Numbered from the stretch's first letter, positions 9,421 to 19,049 are shown. The stretch: DNA of 24,445 nt from Chara braunii (GCA_003427395.1 BFEA01000774.1:398663-423107), one strand, 5' to 3'. Numbers and translations are program-made. The notes: generated by a model not told the origin, from the sequence alone.

Positions 9421-9996
9421 CCGGGAGTGCTAGCGGTGTCTGCTCATATCAGCACCCCTAGCACCACCCAGGGAGTGTTGTATACCAATGGAAGTACTGA
9501 GGCCATTCCCCAGCTTCAGCTGAATGATGGCTGGAAACGGGTCCAAGACTCCAGGGTCCTTTAGCCTTTGATCATTTAATGTCATCCCAACCACCTATCA
9601 AACCCACCTTGTCCACTCCAGCAAGACTCACTACGTTGGAGCCACCATCTCCAATGCTGCTATGCCATAGACCCAGTCTCCATGTGGCCATCATCCAAGG
9701 AGAAAAGCAACTCCACCTTGCTCCAACTCCAGGCGCTAACAACCCACCTCCCAGATTCTAAATCCTCCTGGCATCTTAACATAAACTGCACCATGGGTGA
9801 TCTTCAATAACGGTTCTACTGGCCTTATCTTTGTCGTAAGTACCATTAAATTTTGCTGTCTTACGACGTGTGCCAGTGGTCCAGACCAACCAACCAACCA
9901 CCCTCCTTTTGGCCATTCGTGGCCCATTCCAGTTCCAGAGCCGCATCATACATCCATAGCCATGGACATGGCTCGTCCATCTGCTCGGAGCTGACT
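9421..9996. other. no gene recognised
   Basis: Only short overlapping frames. A small CCAA repeat lies at about 9887-9902. Confidence 0.4.
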
Positions 9997-10097
9997 CAGT
10001 TTCAAATTCGCAGGAATAACAGTCCACTGCAAGCTTGGGCGAAGACCAGTTCGAAACTGCAAGAAAAACAGTAAACTGCACTTTCGACGGCCTACCG
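9997..10097 (+). repeat. 101-bp dispersed repeat, copy 1
   Basis: This 101-bp block is repeated in inverted orientation at 12777-12877 with only a handful of substitutions. Shared landmarks are TTTCAAATTCGCAGGAATAA, GGGCGAAGACCAGTTC and GACGGCCTACCG. It ends directly before a T-run. Function unknown. Confidence 0.8.
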
Positions 10098-10153
10098 TTT
10101 TTTTTTGCGTCTGCCACAGCCGAGCTGTCTAGGCCGAGTCTCTCCAAGGAAGC

Positions 10154-10262
10154 TACCGTCTTCCCCCAAACACAATGCACCCTCACCTTGGCTGTACTGG
10201 ACCGGAAATATAGCTTGTATACGTTCATTTTCAGGGTGCGTTATGTTTGGGGGAAGACGGTA
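10154..10262. mobile_element. 109-bp MITE with ~32-bp terminal inverted repeats
   Basis: The ends TACCGTCTTCCCCCAAACA and TGTTTGGGGGAAGACGGTA are perfect inverted repeats. The repeat continues inward to about 32 bp with about three mismatches. The terminal TA on each side could be a TA target duplication, as for Tc1/mariner-type MITEs, with CCGTCTTCCCC as the true end. The core (GGCTGTACTGGACCGG, then GCTTGTATACGTTCA) matches the three elements at 15194-15545. No coding capacity. Confidence 0.75.
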
Positions 10263-10518
10263 GTATCCCAGGCGGCATTTTCAGCTGGTGTGGGAGTGGT
10301 CCGATTTCAGTTGTAGCGACTTTGGCGGTGCTACGAAATCGTTCTGACAGTTTTTTCTGTTTTTCTTTTTTTTCTTGTTGTTGAAGTTCGTGTTTTTTTT
10401 TTTTTTGTGACGCTCGTTTGTATCATGCCATGTTCTAGAATTCAGTTACCGAAGGCGAGGTCCCACTCGCAAAGAGGATTGGATTGAATGCCTGCATCTG
10501 GACGTCTTTGTAGGAAAG

Positions 10519-11541
10519 GTGCAGAAAATCAAGATTGAACACGTCCATTTGGTAGTGGGACCTCGACCCCAATCCAGCAGTGGAGGGCCGGGATCCACCA
10601 GTTACCACATGCACAGGAGACCAAAAAAATGTAGTCAGGGGGAGGTCGCCCTGGATCTGAGACAGGACCTGCAACAGATACGCATGCATCGATACACAAA
10701 GCAAGGAGTCATTCGCCGTGACCTCCTCCTCAATGGCTTCCCTCTTAGAAACCTGCGTCTTGATCCCTTGTTATGGTCATGGAAAACACAGTCGGGCACC
10801 AGAATGTTTTTCCACCAGTACATATCAACGTTTGGTAGAAGACAACTTCTAAAGTCCAATGCCCTTCCAACGGTGGCTGCAACGGCGCTCAGCAGGCATA
10901 CGGCAAGCAGTCAACCAGCGACCAGCCAAGGCCTGCGAAGGTTGTGGGATCAGCTCCCGGACCTCCCCTCACAGAAGCTGGCGGGAGTGCTCTGGCTGCT
11001 GTCTCACTCAGCCATTCGATGCGCAGAATGGCTGTACGAAAGGGGCATGGAGTTGGAAACGAAACGTAGAAGATGCGGAAGAATCCACGAGGAGACACTG
11101 GTCCATCTGTTCTGGGAATGCCCAGCTTCCAAGCGGGTCTGGCAATGGTGGGAGAGGTACTGGCACCGTTTCGTGGGCACGTTCCTAATCTGGGATGAGG
11201 CCTGGGTAATGTACGGTACCATACCAATGACATGGTTCAAGCGTACGGGCAGGGGATACGTGGCTCAGGTTATTCGAGCCGTCATCATCTGGGTTCTCTG
11301 GGAAGACAGGAACACTATCATCTTTAAGGAACAGTGGTCCAGTGACTCAACGCTTATCAAAAGGATAAAGTCCTGGATCCGCACTCTGATCAGGGTGGAC
11401 TGGGTCCGGAAGGCAGTTAGAGGTCGCACATCCAGAGGAAGACACTGGTTCCTGGTTACATGGGCTCGGGACAACCAATTAGCGGCAATCACACATGGGG
11501 GCAAGTTGGTCATCACTCCCTGGCTGTACGCCCAGGAATAG
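10519..11541 (+). pseudogene. LINE ORF2 fragment D, 340 open codons (zf-RVT-like C-terminal domain)
   Basis: A single uninterrupted frame of 340 codons. Residues about 145-165 contain LPDLPSQKLAGVLWLLSHSA. Residues 180-215 carry the zinc-binding-like part with RRCGRIHEETLVHLFWECPA (C-x8-H-x4-C), followed by KRVWQWWERYW. Residues about 250-275 contain IWVLWEDRNTIIF, a pattern typical of the C-terminal end of plant LINE ORF2. The N-terminal 140 residues are not recognised and may not be LINE coding. There is no reverse transcriptase YADD motif and no endonuclease, so this is a 5'-truncated element. The ATG is simply the first in the open frame. Lack of stops suggests it is the youngest LINE tail here. 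Confidence 0.75.
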
Positions 11542-12544
11542 TCTGGAATGCATTTACTGATGAACCAGGGCACTCAGTTCCAGTGGGAAGGTACAGTAGC
11601 CTGCACAGGGGAATTGGAGGGTGGAGAGTGTTGGTATGATCTGGGGGAACTAGCTTCCACTCGGTCGTATTAGACGGAGTACCGGGCCGCAGATAGACCC
11701 GCATTAAGAATAGACTGCTCCTAGTAGATGTTAAAATGTGTAGTCGTGTGTAGGAGTTGGTTAGAGTGGTCTTTCCTTTTCTCCCTTTCTTTCCCTCTAT
11801 CCCCTCCTACTCTCTGGACTACTTGCTTGACCTACTAGGCATTGTTAGGTAGTACTGAGCCGTGAGATGGGGCTTGGCTCACCCTCAGATTGAAAGATAA
11901 TGTGCAAAGATGGTTTCTTGCCTGTGACGGATCAGTGGTCCATCTGGAACTTTTCAGCTAAACCGGCTGAGGCTGCCGGGATAACTCCAGGTAGAATTGT
12001 GAGGTCCCCGGGCTCGATTACCAGAGATTGAAATTGATGTGCTACTTCCGGTGGCAGCACCTTCAACTGTAGATCGTTCATCCTCCAGCGGCTAGATAGC
12101 ACGGATGAAGTCGGAGTTGGCCGTGGTTGAAAAACTTCTTTTGTTTTTTTGTTTTTTTCTGAAAACTTTCACTTGCTGCGAGGAGGGAACCTCGCACAAT
12201 GACTATCCTGCCGTCAAATCCGGGAATCTCCGGTGTGACATGCATCCTTCACACTGTCACAACTACCTTAGGTAAGAACGGCCGGAGCTGTATCTAGATA
12301 GATTCGTTTTGCGACCTTTTTTTTTTTTTTTTTTTGTTCAACTTCGTGTATCTTGCCATGCTCCAACGGCTGAGTCATTCAGCAAATGCAACTGTGTAGG
12401 TCCTGTCTCCACGCGCCGGCCACCACAGGGGTCCAAAGGGAAGAACAAAGTTTCTTCCCTGACGGCCGCTTCATGCGGCCCTAACTCACCGGAATGTGCT
12501 GTTCGATCTTTTTCCTCTGCTCCCTGCCCTCCCCTTTCAGACTT
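11542..12544. other. probable LINE D 3' untranslated region, then unrecognised
   Basis: After the LINE D stop comes a non-coding stretch with a C/T-rich tract (11773-11815), resembling the tract after LINE C. No poly(A) is seen. The remainder to 12544 has T-runs at about 12140-12165 and 12318-12335 and no recognised gene. Confidence 0.4.
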
Positions 12545-12660
12545 CATTCCAACCCAGCCGGCCTAGACATCTCGGCCGTGGCCCAGCCATGGGCGTGGCC
12601 AAGACATCTCTGCCATGGCCCAGCCGTGGGTGTGGCCTAGAAAGTGCGGCCGTGGCATAA
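12545..12660 (-). repeat. minisatellite, ~37-bp unit (second orientation of the 19.2-kb family)
   Basis: Two to three units, with AGACATCTC-like starts at about 12566 and 12603. The contents (GGCCGTGGCCCAGCCATGG and variants) are the reverse complement of the 36-bp units at 19203-19380. It is followed by the AAC microsatellite, just as the 19-kb copy is followed by an A-rich tract. Confidence 0.7.
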
Positions 12661-12668
12661 GCAGGCGC

Positions 12669-12669
12669 A

Positions 12670-12720
<51 letters not shown>

Positions 12721-12721
12721 A
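12669..12721. repeat. (AAC)n microsatellite
   Basis: About 17 AAC units, continuing into A-rich sequence to about 12740. It may have grown from the A-rich tail of a retroposed sequence, because the minisatellite directly precedes it. Confidence 0.95.
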
Positions 12722-12776
12722 ACAAAACCAAACAAAAAACACGACTGCCACCTCCCGTTTTTGCCAATTACCGAAC

Positions 12777-12877
12777 CGGTAGGCCGTCGAACGCGCAGTT
12801 TACTGTTTTTCTTGCAGTTTTGAACTGGTCTTCGCCCAAGATTGCAGTGGACTGTTATTCCTGCGAATTTGAAACTG
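12777..12877 (-). repeat. 101-bp dispersed repeat, copy 2 (inverted)
   Basis: Inverted copy of 9997-10097 with the same length and a few substitutions. Together the two copies bracket the 10154-10262 MITE, LINE D and the AAC array. Confidence 0.8.
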
Positions 12878-13009
12878 TGCAGCAGTCACCCGCACAGTTA
12901 TTTCAATGGTATTTCTCCACTGTACTAAACCGTCTGACCAGGGCGACGCTAGTAGGCTACTAAAGGATTGGTGAAGGCTTCCTCTCCCTGACAGACCACC
13001 GCCTACTAG

Positions 13010-14165
13010 GTGGGAGGAAGTCGCTCGCCGTCCGTTGGTTGGCAATCGCTAGATGACCGATCAGGGGGGGACGGTGCTCTTCAGCTCGGGAGAGTCTTGG
13101 GAATCCTGGGTCCGGAGGGGGGTCGCCAGACTCTAGAGTGGGGCACCTATGGGACAGTGCGGGAAAGGGACTGGGTAACGGAACAGCAGCTCAGAGAGGA
13201 ACTGGCACTGTGACATTGCCATAAGATAGGAAGTTGGAGGAAATCCTTTTCTCCCTTCCCTTAGAGCGGGTGCGGATTCTACGGCGGGACCCGGCTCTTC
13301 GGAAAGGGGATTGGCTGGTGTTCAATGCAGATGAGACTCGGGTCGGTAATGTGCTAGAGTTTGGACAGAGAGAGGTGCTGGTGAACATGTTCTACAAAAC
13401 CCGGCAGAACCATCTGGTCAGACGCTCCCGAGACGAAGTTTTCTGGTTAGCGAAGGAATGGGTATACAAAGTGAGAGTCCTGCACAAAGGAGACTCTTGG
13501 GTGGCATTCAGGACGGAACTGCCTATCCAAGAGTTCCCCCTCGACCCTGGGGAGTGGAGATGGAGAATCCCCTAGAACGACGCCCAACCAAAATTCATAT
13601 ACCTGCATACCCTGAGAGTGAAAGCGACCTACCAACTGTTGAGGACCAGACTTAACCTGCGTGATCGGATAACTGATCAATGGGCGAGGCACCTAAACGT
13701 ACCAGAGGAACTCCTCAGACCAGCGAGATGGTTTAAGGAGGTCAAGAGCAGACTAGCTAAGGTGACCTCACTGCAGTGGCAGATAGTGCACCGCTGTCTA
13801 CCCACGAGGCATGGCTCATTGATCATTCACACTTCGAACAGAAGGGGCCGGCACTGCCTTGGTGCCCGGCCTATATAGATGGTATTCCCTCCCGAAAACT
13901 AAATGAAAGAATTGAACACCTATTTCTGCAATGTCCGTTGTCAGTCCTTACATGGCGATGGTGGACTCCGGTTGTTATACTTTTGGAATTTGATACCGAA
14001 TGGCCGTGGGAAGGGAGAGCCTTGCTGTGTGGGCACTGGACAGCTCAAGCCACAACCTCCACCAGAAATCTGTTCAAAAATAGGAAGAAAGGCGGAGCTG
14101 TGGGCCATTTGGTGGCGCCGCTGTACCCTGGTGATGGAGGGGGCTCACGTTGGGGGCCCGGGGTT
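13010..14165 (+). pseudogene. LINE ORF2 fragment E, frameshifted
   Basis: LINE similarity continues through several frames. 13010-13213 ends in RERDWVTEQQLREELA; a frameshift follows near 13213-13225. 13225-13575 includes GDWLVFNADETRVGNVLEFG and FPLDPGEWRW (shared with LINE A), then TAG at 13573. The same frame resumes with LRDRITDQWARHLNV and LQWQIVHRCLPT. A frameshift near 13810 leads to WLIDHSHFEQKG, a CP...IEHLFLQC zinc-binding-like motif and LTWRWW. A last shift near 14085 gives AIWWRRCTLVMEG. Order and content match LINE C. The WLGGERGG end is not found, so both ends are missing. It is the longest LINE piece here and links the A-type and C-type segments into one ORF2. Confidence 0.75.
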
Positions 14166-15193
14166 GAGTAGCGCGAAGTTTTTCAACTGGGGAAATGCAC
14201 ATGAGGTCATGCCCTCCTGCACATGCACGTGATGGGTGTGGATGTATGGGGTGATGTTCAGTGCCTACTACATAAACCTCATAAATGCTTCTTACTAGTC
14301 TCATTGCTCCGTTCGGCGAAACATGTCCTTCAAGGCTTTTTGAACTTTCCCGAAGTTGGGACGACGCCTTAGCAAATCCGCTAGACCATTCAGAAATTGA
14401 AGGCAGACTGTTCGATATACGCAATACAGTAAACAAGTGTGCTGCGACGGTCCCCTGCAGGCTATAGAGGGTACCTGCGCACTGATTAGTCAGAGATGTT
14501 GTAGTGTTTTCAAGGTGCTTACATAGTAATTTGGTGCTGTACTCAGAGGATTTTTCTTTTCTGTTTTGTTCGTTGGTAGAAGAAAGATAGTCTTGTGCCA
14601 CCAATTTCAGAGCCACTCGTGAACTCTAGTCTTTCTCAGGAACATGGATGCGCTACTTTTTCTCGAACTAGTGGTGTAAAGGAGAGCCGTCAGATCGCTC
14701 AGTTGCTTTCCCCGTTGTATCAAACTTGTATGCCTGTTTTCCAATCCCTGGTGTGATTTCACATGCTGAATCTGCTGTATTTTTTCGGTCTAGCTGATTC
14801 TTCCTTCTGGCTTCCTTCTTGTTTAATCCTGGTGGTGCTCTTGTTTCATCCACTATCTGTTAATTCTGAGCCGTGTAGCACCGCGTTCGCCTTCGCCGGA
14901 GAATGTGTTTCTCTGATGAATGCAAATGCTCTCGAAAATCAAGCGAACGTGAATTTTTTTCTCTAGGGGTGCCGAGAGCATTACCCTTCCTCCTCTGGAT
15001 CCCTTGGCTTTCTCCCCCTCCATTACTCTCCTTGTCCTCGTGCACCTATTTTCCTCCTCCTCCTCCATAACCGTTATTGTCCTCGGAGTCCTCATCTACA
15101 CCCTCCTCCCATCTCCATACACTCCCACATCTGCGTCTCTCTTGTGTGAGTGTGTGCGTGTGTGTGTGTGTGAGAGAGAGAGAGAGGTGTCTT
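14166..15193. other. no gene recognised; CT-rich and TG/GA low complexity
   Basis: Frames of up to 180 codons on the minus strand (14074-14616) partly overlap LINE E antisense and show no domain. TCC-rich sequence lies at about 15050-15066, and a TG run passing into a GA run at about 15152-15186. Confidence 0.4.
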
Positions 15194-15290
15194 TCCTCCA
15201 AGCACATCACACACTGATAATGAATGTATACAAGCTATCTTTCCGATTTGGTACAACCATAATCAGGAGGTGTGTTGTGTTCCCGGAGGA
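15194..15290. mobile_element. MITE, 10154-family, copy a
   Basis: 97-bp inverted-repeat element with ends TCCTCC and GGAGGA. The arms continue inward with gaps (CACACTGATAATG against CATAATCAGGAGGTGTG). The core GAATGTATACAAGCTATCTT is the reverse complement of the 10154-10262 core. The terminal bases have diverged from the CTTCCCC type seen in the other copies. Confidence 0.6.
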
Positions 15291-15322
15291 GACTCCCTTT
15301 CTCTCCCTCCATCCATCACCGG

Positions 15323-15419
15323 CTTTCCCAAACACAAAACACCCTCGTGATGGCTGTACTAGACTGGAAAGATCGCTTGCATACATTCGTTATCAGGATG
15401 CTTTGTGTTTGTGGGGAAG
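15323..15419. mobile_element. MITE, 10154-family, copy b
   Basis: 97-bp element with ends CTTTCCCAAACACAAAACACC and its inverted match finishing GTTTGTGGGGAAG. The core GGCTGTACTAGACTGGAAAG is in the same orientation as the 10-kb copy. Confidence 0.7.
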
Positions 15420-15441
15420 TCAGTAGCGTGCGCACTACCAT

Positions 15442-15544
15442 CTTCCCCATGAACACAAAACACCCTGATAACAGCAATCTTTCTGGTCCGATACAGCCAT
15501 AATGAGGGTGCACTGGTGCAGTGTGGTTGGGCCCTTTGGGGGAA

Positions 15545-15545
<1 letters not shown>
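15442..15545. mobile_element. MITE, 10154-family, copy c
   Basis: About 104 bp, ends CTTCCCC and GGGGGAAG, core in the opposite orientation to copy b (CAATCTTTCTGGTCCGATAC). The right arm has extra sequence (GTGCAGTGTGGTTGGGCC). The CT microsatellite starts two bases after the right end. Confidence 0.65.

Positions 15546-15546
<1 letters not shown>

Positions 15547-15621
<75 letters not shown>
15547..15621. repeat. (CT)n microsatellite
   Basis: Pure CT dinucleotide of about 75 bp directly after MITE copy c. T-rich sequence follows to about 15650. Confidence 0.95.
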
Positions 15622-15623
<2 letters not shown>

Positions 15624-16212
15624 ATTTTTTTATTTTTATTTATTTTTCCCACTGGGTTAGTGTGTAGGGTGTGTCGGTCAGGCACCGTCGATTTGGCTGG
15701 AAATCACCGGTGACGAGTTTTCGTGAATTAGGTGGTTTTTTGTTTTCCTTTGTTTCCGGGGTCCCAAGCGTGCTAAGATCTTGGCATGTTTTTTTTTTCG
15801 TGCCAAGATTGTGGGTAGTCTTGTTCATGGCGGAGGCAAGGATGAAAGACATTTGAGCAAGGGCTTGATCATGACGTCGTAGTGGGTGGGGGTATACCTC
15901 TCTGGACCATGACTGTGGTGGGAGGGTTCTTCGATCCCCTCACCCTCCAGCCACTGCTGCATGGAATGGCTATTGCTTTCGCCAATACAAGAATTGCTGT
16001 CAGAGAATGGAGCAGCGTGCACTGCGGCGCATTTCAAGGCAGCCTCAGACGATTGTTGATGAATATGGCATGTTTAGTAGTTTACCTACTCACATGCAGT
16101 CGTCATATTACAGACCAAGCACCACTTCAGTTACGGTGATTGCCACATCCGGCGCCAGGCAATCATACCCTGACGTCTGACACATCTCGTGAACCAGAAA
16201 CAATGGGCGTCA
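15622..16212. other. no gene recognised
   Basis: T/G-rich sequence with T-runs near 15630-15650 and 15787-15799. Frames of up to 85 codons show no domain. Confidence 0.4.
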
Positions 16213-16318
16213 CTGCACTACTCTCCAAATGTGCAAAATGAGAATGAATCTTCCGCTAGAACGTGGAAAGATACACCACCATATTTTTTGTCTGTTGTGC
16301 ATGTGGAGAGTAGTGCAG
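16213..16318. mobile_element. 106-bp MITE (related to 24204-24312)
   Basis: Ends CTGCACTACTCTCCA (16213-16227) and the exact inverted copy TGGAGAGTAGTGCAG (16304-16318). The interior AATGTGCAAAATGAGAATGAA matches the reverse complement of the element at 24204-24312 in sequence and position. No coding capacity; the 247-codon frame at 16189-16932 is open only by chance across this and the next element. Confidence 0.7.
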
Positions 16319-16530
16319 CGAGGCCCAATGTGTGGGAGGAGCACTTATCTCTTCTTTTTCGTTTGAGGGCATACCACATGCGTGTCGGAACCACTCGTTC
16401 AATCCTCATTAATCCTGAAGTTAGTTTCACAAATATCCAAAACATGGTTGTGGCTCATTCCCTTAAGTTTCTTCAAATTATCTTGCCATATATTCCTGTT
16501 CAAAGTATGCTAAGAAAAAAGATGTTGCTT

Positions 16531-16924
16531 TACTCACACGGCGACCCCAAATCCACAAAACATGTGGATTTGGGAAGGGCCGATTTGAGGTTTTGGGCAT
16601 GGTTCACGTCACACTGCTGCACCTTTTCAGATGGATCAAGGTCGCGGTCGTCTGGAGAAATGGGGATTTGGTACTTGGCTGGTCACACGGCGCCATCCAG
16701 AAATTGTGCAAGAACTTTTGTGAACGAGTTTTTGCCAATTTTTGAAGAAAATACGAAAAATGGAATAAGGCATTTGCGGTCACCTGCAGAGGTGACCGCA
16801 ACCCCGCGGCTTCCCAGGCCGCTGACAAACGGGCACAGGAATAGTACATTTGCGAAATTTGGAGATCCCGGCCTTTTCCTGTTTTTTTTTTGGGATTTTG
16901 GGAATATAGGTCCCCGTGTGAGTA
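16531..16924. mobile_element. 394-bp MITE-like element with internal hairpins
   Basis: Terminal repeats TACTCACACGGCGACC (16531-16546) and GGTCCCCGTGTGAGTA (16909-16924) match at 15 of 16 positions. The outer TA on both sides allows a TA target duplication. Two perfect hairpins lie inside: a 12-bp stem of CCCAAATCCACA around a 5-base loop (16546-16574), and an 11-bp stem of TGCGGTCACCT around GCAG (16775-16800). A partial internal copy of the end (TCACACGGCG) lies near 16683. Confidence 0.55.
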
Positions 16925-17381
16925 TGCCCTGAGATTGTTTTTCGTTTTTGTTTTCCCTATTTCACACTGCCACCCACCCATCCCCCGCCTGTCCCACACA
17001 TGTCGCACTAACCCAAACACACGTGGCTAGTGGGTTTCCCCCCCCTGGTGCAGACCAAAGATTTCCCCAGTTGTCTTTTTTCCCCTTGTCTAAACGTACC
17101 GGTTATTGCTGTCAGGATGTGCCTCACCACCTCCACCCCCATGGTACAGAAAATGCACTTGTGGGGCCGCAGCACACAGGTACATTCTTATTTTTGGGTT
17201 TGATGGATCGCGGATCAGATATTACACTTATTTTAACCCCTTCCCCCCACCCCCCAAAAAAAAGTAAGGCTGAGAAAACAGTGTGCAGGTACGTTTTGAC
17301 AGGGCTACGTAGTGTGGACACTGTATCATAAGCCAGGTATTTTTTTTGGTGGGGGACGATGTCTGATCTGTGGCACCTATA
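16925..17381. other. no gene recognised
   Basis: C-rich and T-rich patches, including C and A runs near 17245-17263. Frames of up to 127 codons are low complexity. Confidence 0.4.
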
Positions 17382-17545
17382 CGCCAGTGCAAAGAAGAAA
17401 AAGAAAATTGAAAAAAATCGGTTTAAAATTTAAATCACATTATCTTACTAGACAGTGGCCACTACACCGCATGATAAGAAGAAAAAAATTCAAAAAAATC
17501 AAAGTCACATAGACAGTGGCCAGTGGCCACTACAACGCATGATAA
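17382..17545. repeat. tandem repeat, ~61-bp unit
   Basis: AGACAGTGGCC starts at 17450 and 17511, with CCACTACA-CGCATGATAA following each. An earlier degenerate unit from about 17382 shares CGCCAGTGCAAAGAAG and the A-rich middle. The last unit contains an extra 9-bp duplication (CAGTGGCCAGTGGCCA). Confidence 0.6.
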
Positions 17546-18240
17546 CGCTACACTCCATGACCTTTTTTTTTGGGGAGGGGGGGGGCAACTCTTTTGTAAG
17601 GGCAACGATTTATCAATGGCAGCCGTCGACGGGCCCGGCCTCCGAATTCTTCGGGGACTGGCGTTTTCCCTCATTTCTGAAGCGGCAAAGGGAAAAAAAA
17701 AAAAAAAAATACTGCAGAAGTTTTTTACGTGAAAAGGGAAATTGTATTATGAGGTCATTGGCTGGACTTTTTTTTTCAATTAATGACAACAAACACATGA
17801 TCACTTTCATGTCAGACCTATCAGTTGCGGACAACACATTGCATGTACACATCATCGGTATTGCCATCCCTGTCAGGATCTCCGTCACCATTGATTGATG
17901 AATGACAGTTTTTTTTCTTTTTTCTTTTTGTTTTTCGGAGTATCTTCGGTCGGGGGATTGATGAGTAATCTACTGGCAAACATTAAAAGAAAAAGAATTA
18001 GATTTCTTTTGGTATGAATAAAGGGCTATAACTCCTATCATTACGATATGATCATTAAGGTGTGGAGTTCTGAACTCGAGATCTGTTAATCAACAGGCCG
18101 GCGGCGTGGAAGTGTGCGCCAAGCGTTGCTGAACTGCCAGCAGCGCAGTTTTTTCCTTTCTTGGCTGGCACTGCCAGCCATTGTGGTCTGATATCCCGGA
18201 GCCTCCGAAATTTCTGTAGGCGATGAAATGACAACTCCAC
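17546..18240. other. no gene recognised; homopolymer-rich
   Basis: Contains an A17 tract at about 17693-17709 and several T-runs. No domain in any frame. Confidence 0.4.
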
Positions 18241-18355
18241 AAGGCTGGGGCCGTGTACTGGCGGTCCACAAAGCTGGGGTCGTGTACTGGCAGTCTGCAA
18301 GGCTGGGGCCATGTACTGGCTGTCCAAAAGGCTGGGTCCGTGTACTGGAGGTTTA
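18241..18355. repeat. minisatellite, 29-bp unit x4
   Basis: Units start at 18241, 18270, 18299 and 18328, each step exactly 29 bp, each containing AAGGCTGGGGCCGTGTACTGG or a close variant. The region after it to 18790 shows no gene; A-rich runs lie at about 18675-18711. Confidence 0.85.
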
Positions 18356-18796
18356 AACCTTGAGTACTTCTGATGCTGTTTTTTATTTGGGGAAACTGCT
18401 TGTGGGTCACCTTTTTAGTTCAGAATGGCAAGAGAAACACGGCGTCGCGAAATTGATGTCGTTGGAGTTTTCTTAAAAAGCTGAGAAAACATTACCTGGC
18501 AGGCGTATGAGGGCCTCAGTTCGTATTCAGCAAATTTTGTTTTCTCTGTTTTTTCCTCCCTGGTGTGATGGCGAGATACAGCACCACATGGAGCCAGAGA
18601 CATAGGGGAGCTGCCTCCTCTTTGCCACGAGAATCCGGGGGGAGGGAATCTAACAACTGAAAGAAGAAAAGGGGGAAAAAAAAAAGGAAGGAAAAAAAAA
18701 AAAAAAAAATCACTTTAAACAGGTACAGGCCGCCCGTAGAAATGGGTGCCTGTCATGAACTCTGGGAGCTGGAGCTCCCAGCTTCTCAAGTAAGCG

Positions 18797-18804
18797 CAAC
18801 GGGG

Positions 18805-18843
<39 letters not shown>

Positions 18844-18853
18844 TGCAGGGGCC

Positions 18854-18885
<32 letters not shown>

Positions 18886-18915
18886 ACGGATGTCCCGGAG
18901 AACAACCGGGTGCCC
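18797..18915 (-). pseudogene. U6: U6 snRNA-poly(A) retropseudogene with target-site duplications
   Basis: On the minus strand, 18900-18843 matches the first ~60 nt of U6 snRNA: GGGACATCCG, then AAAATTGGAACGATACAGAG, then AAGATTAGCATGGCCCCTGC. The leading few bases are diverged. The 3' part of U6 is absent and is replaced by A33 (18842-18810). The 13-bp flanks CAACGGGGTGCCC (18797-18809) and CAACCGGGTGCCC (18903-18915) differ at one position and are the target-site duplications. On the minus strand the 5' flank is preceded by TT-AAAAA, which fits the L1-type endonuclease site. This is LINE-mediated mobilisation of a truncated, polyadenylated U6 RNA. It lacks the 3' domain, so it is not functional. 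Confidence 0.9.
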
Positions 18916-19049
18916 TTTTTAATCGCCCTTTTTTTCCTTTTTTCCCTGTCTGTTGATTTCCTGCCAACGGTGGTTTCTCATTTCTAGTGCCTTCGCGCCC
19001 ACTCACGGGCTGGAGTCTGATGCCATGGAATCAAAGGGAAACTGAAAGT

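Noticed and set aside
16189-16932. 247-codon open frame on the plus strand
   Set aside because: It runs through two separate inverted-repeat elements and has no domain. Matching YSHGD peptides on both strands come from the terminal repeats, not from a protein family.
18843-18900. Functional U6 snRNA gene
   Set aside because: The 3' part is replaced by poly(A), and the target-site duplications show it is a retrocopy.
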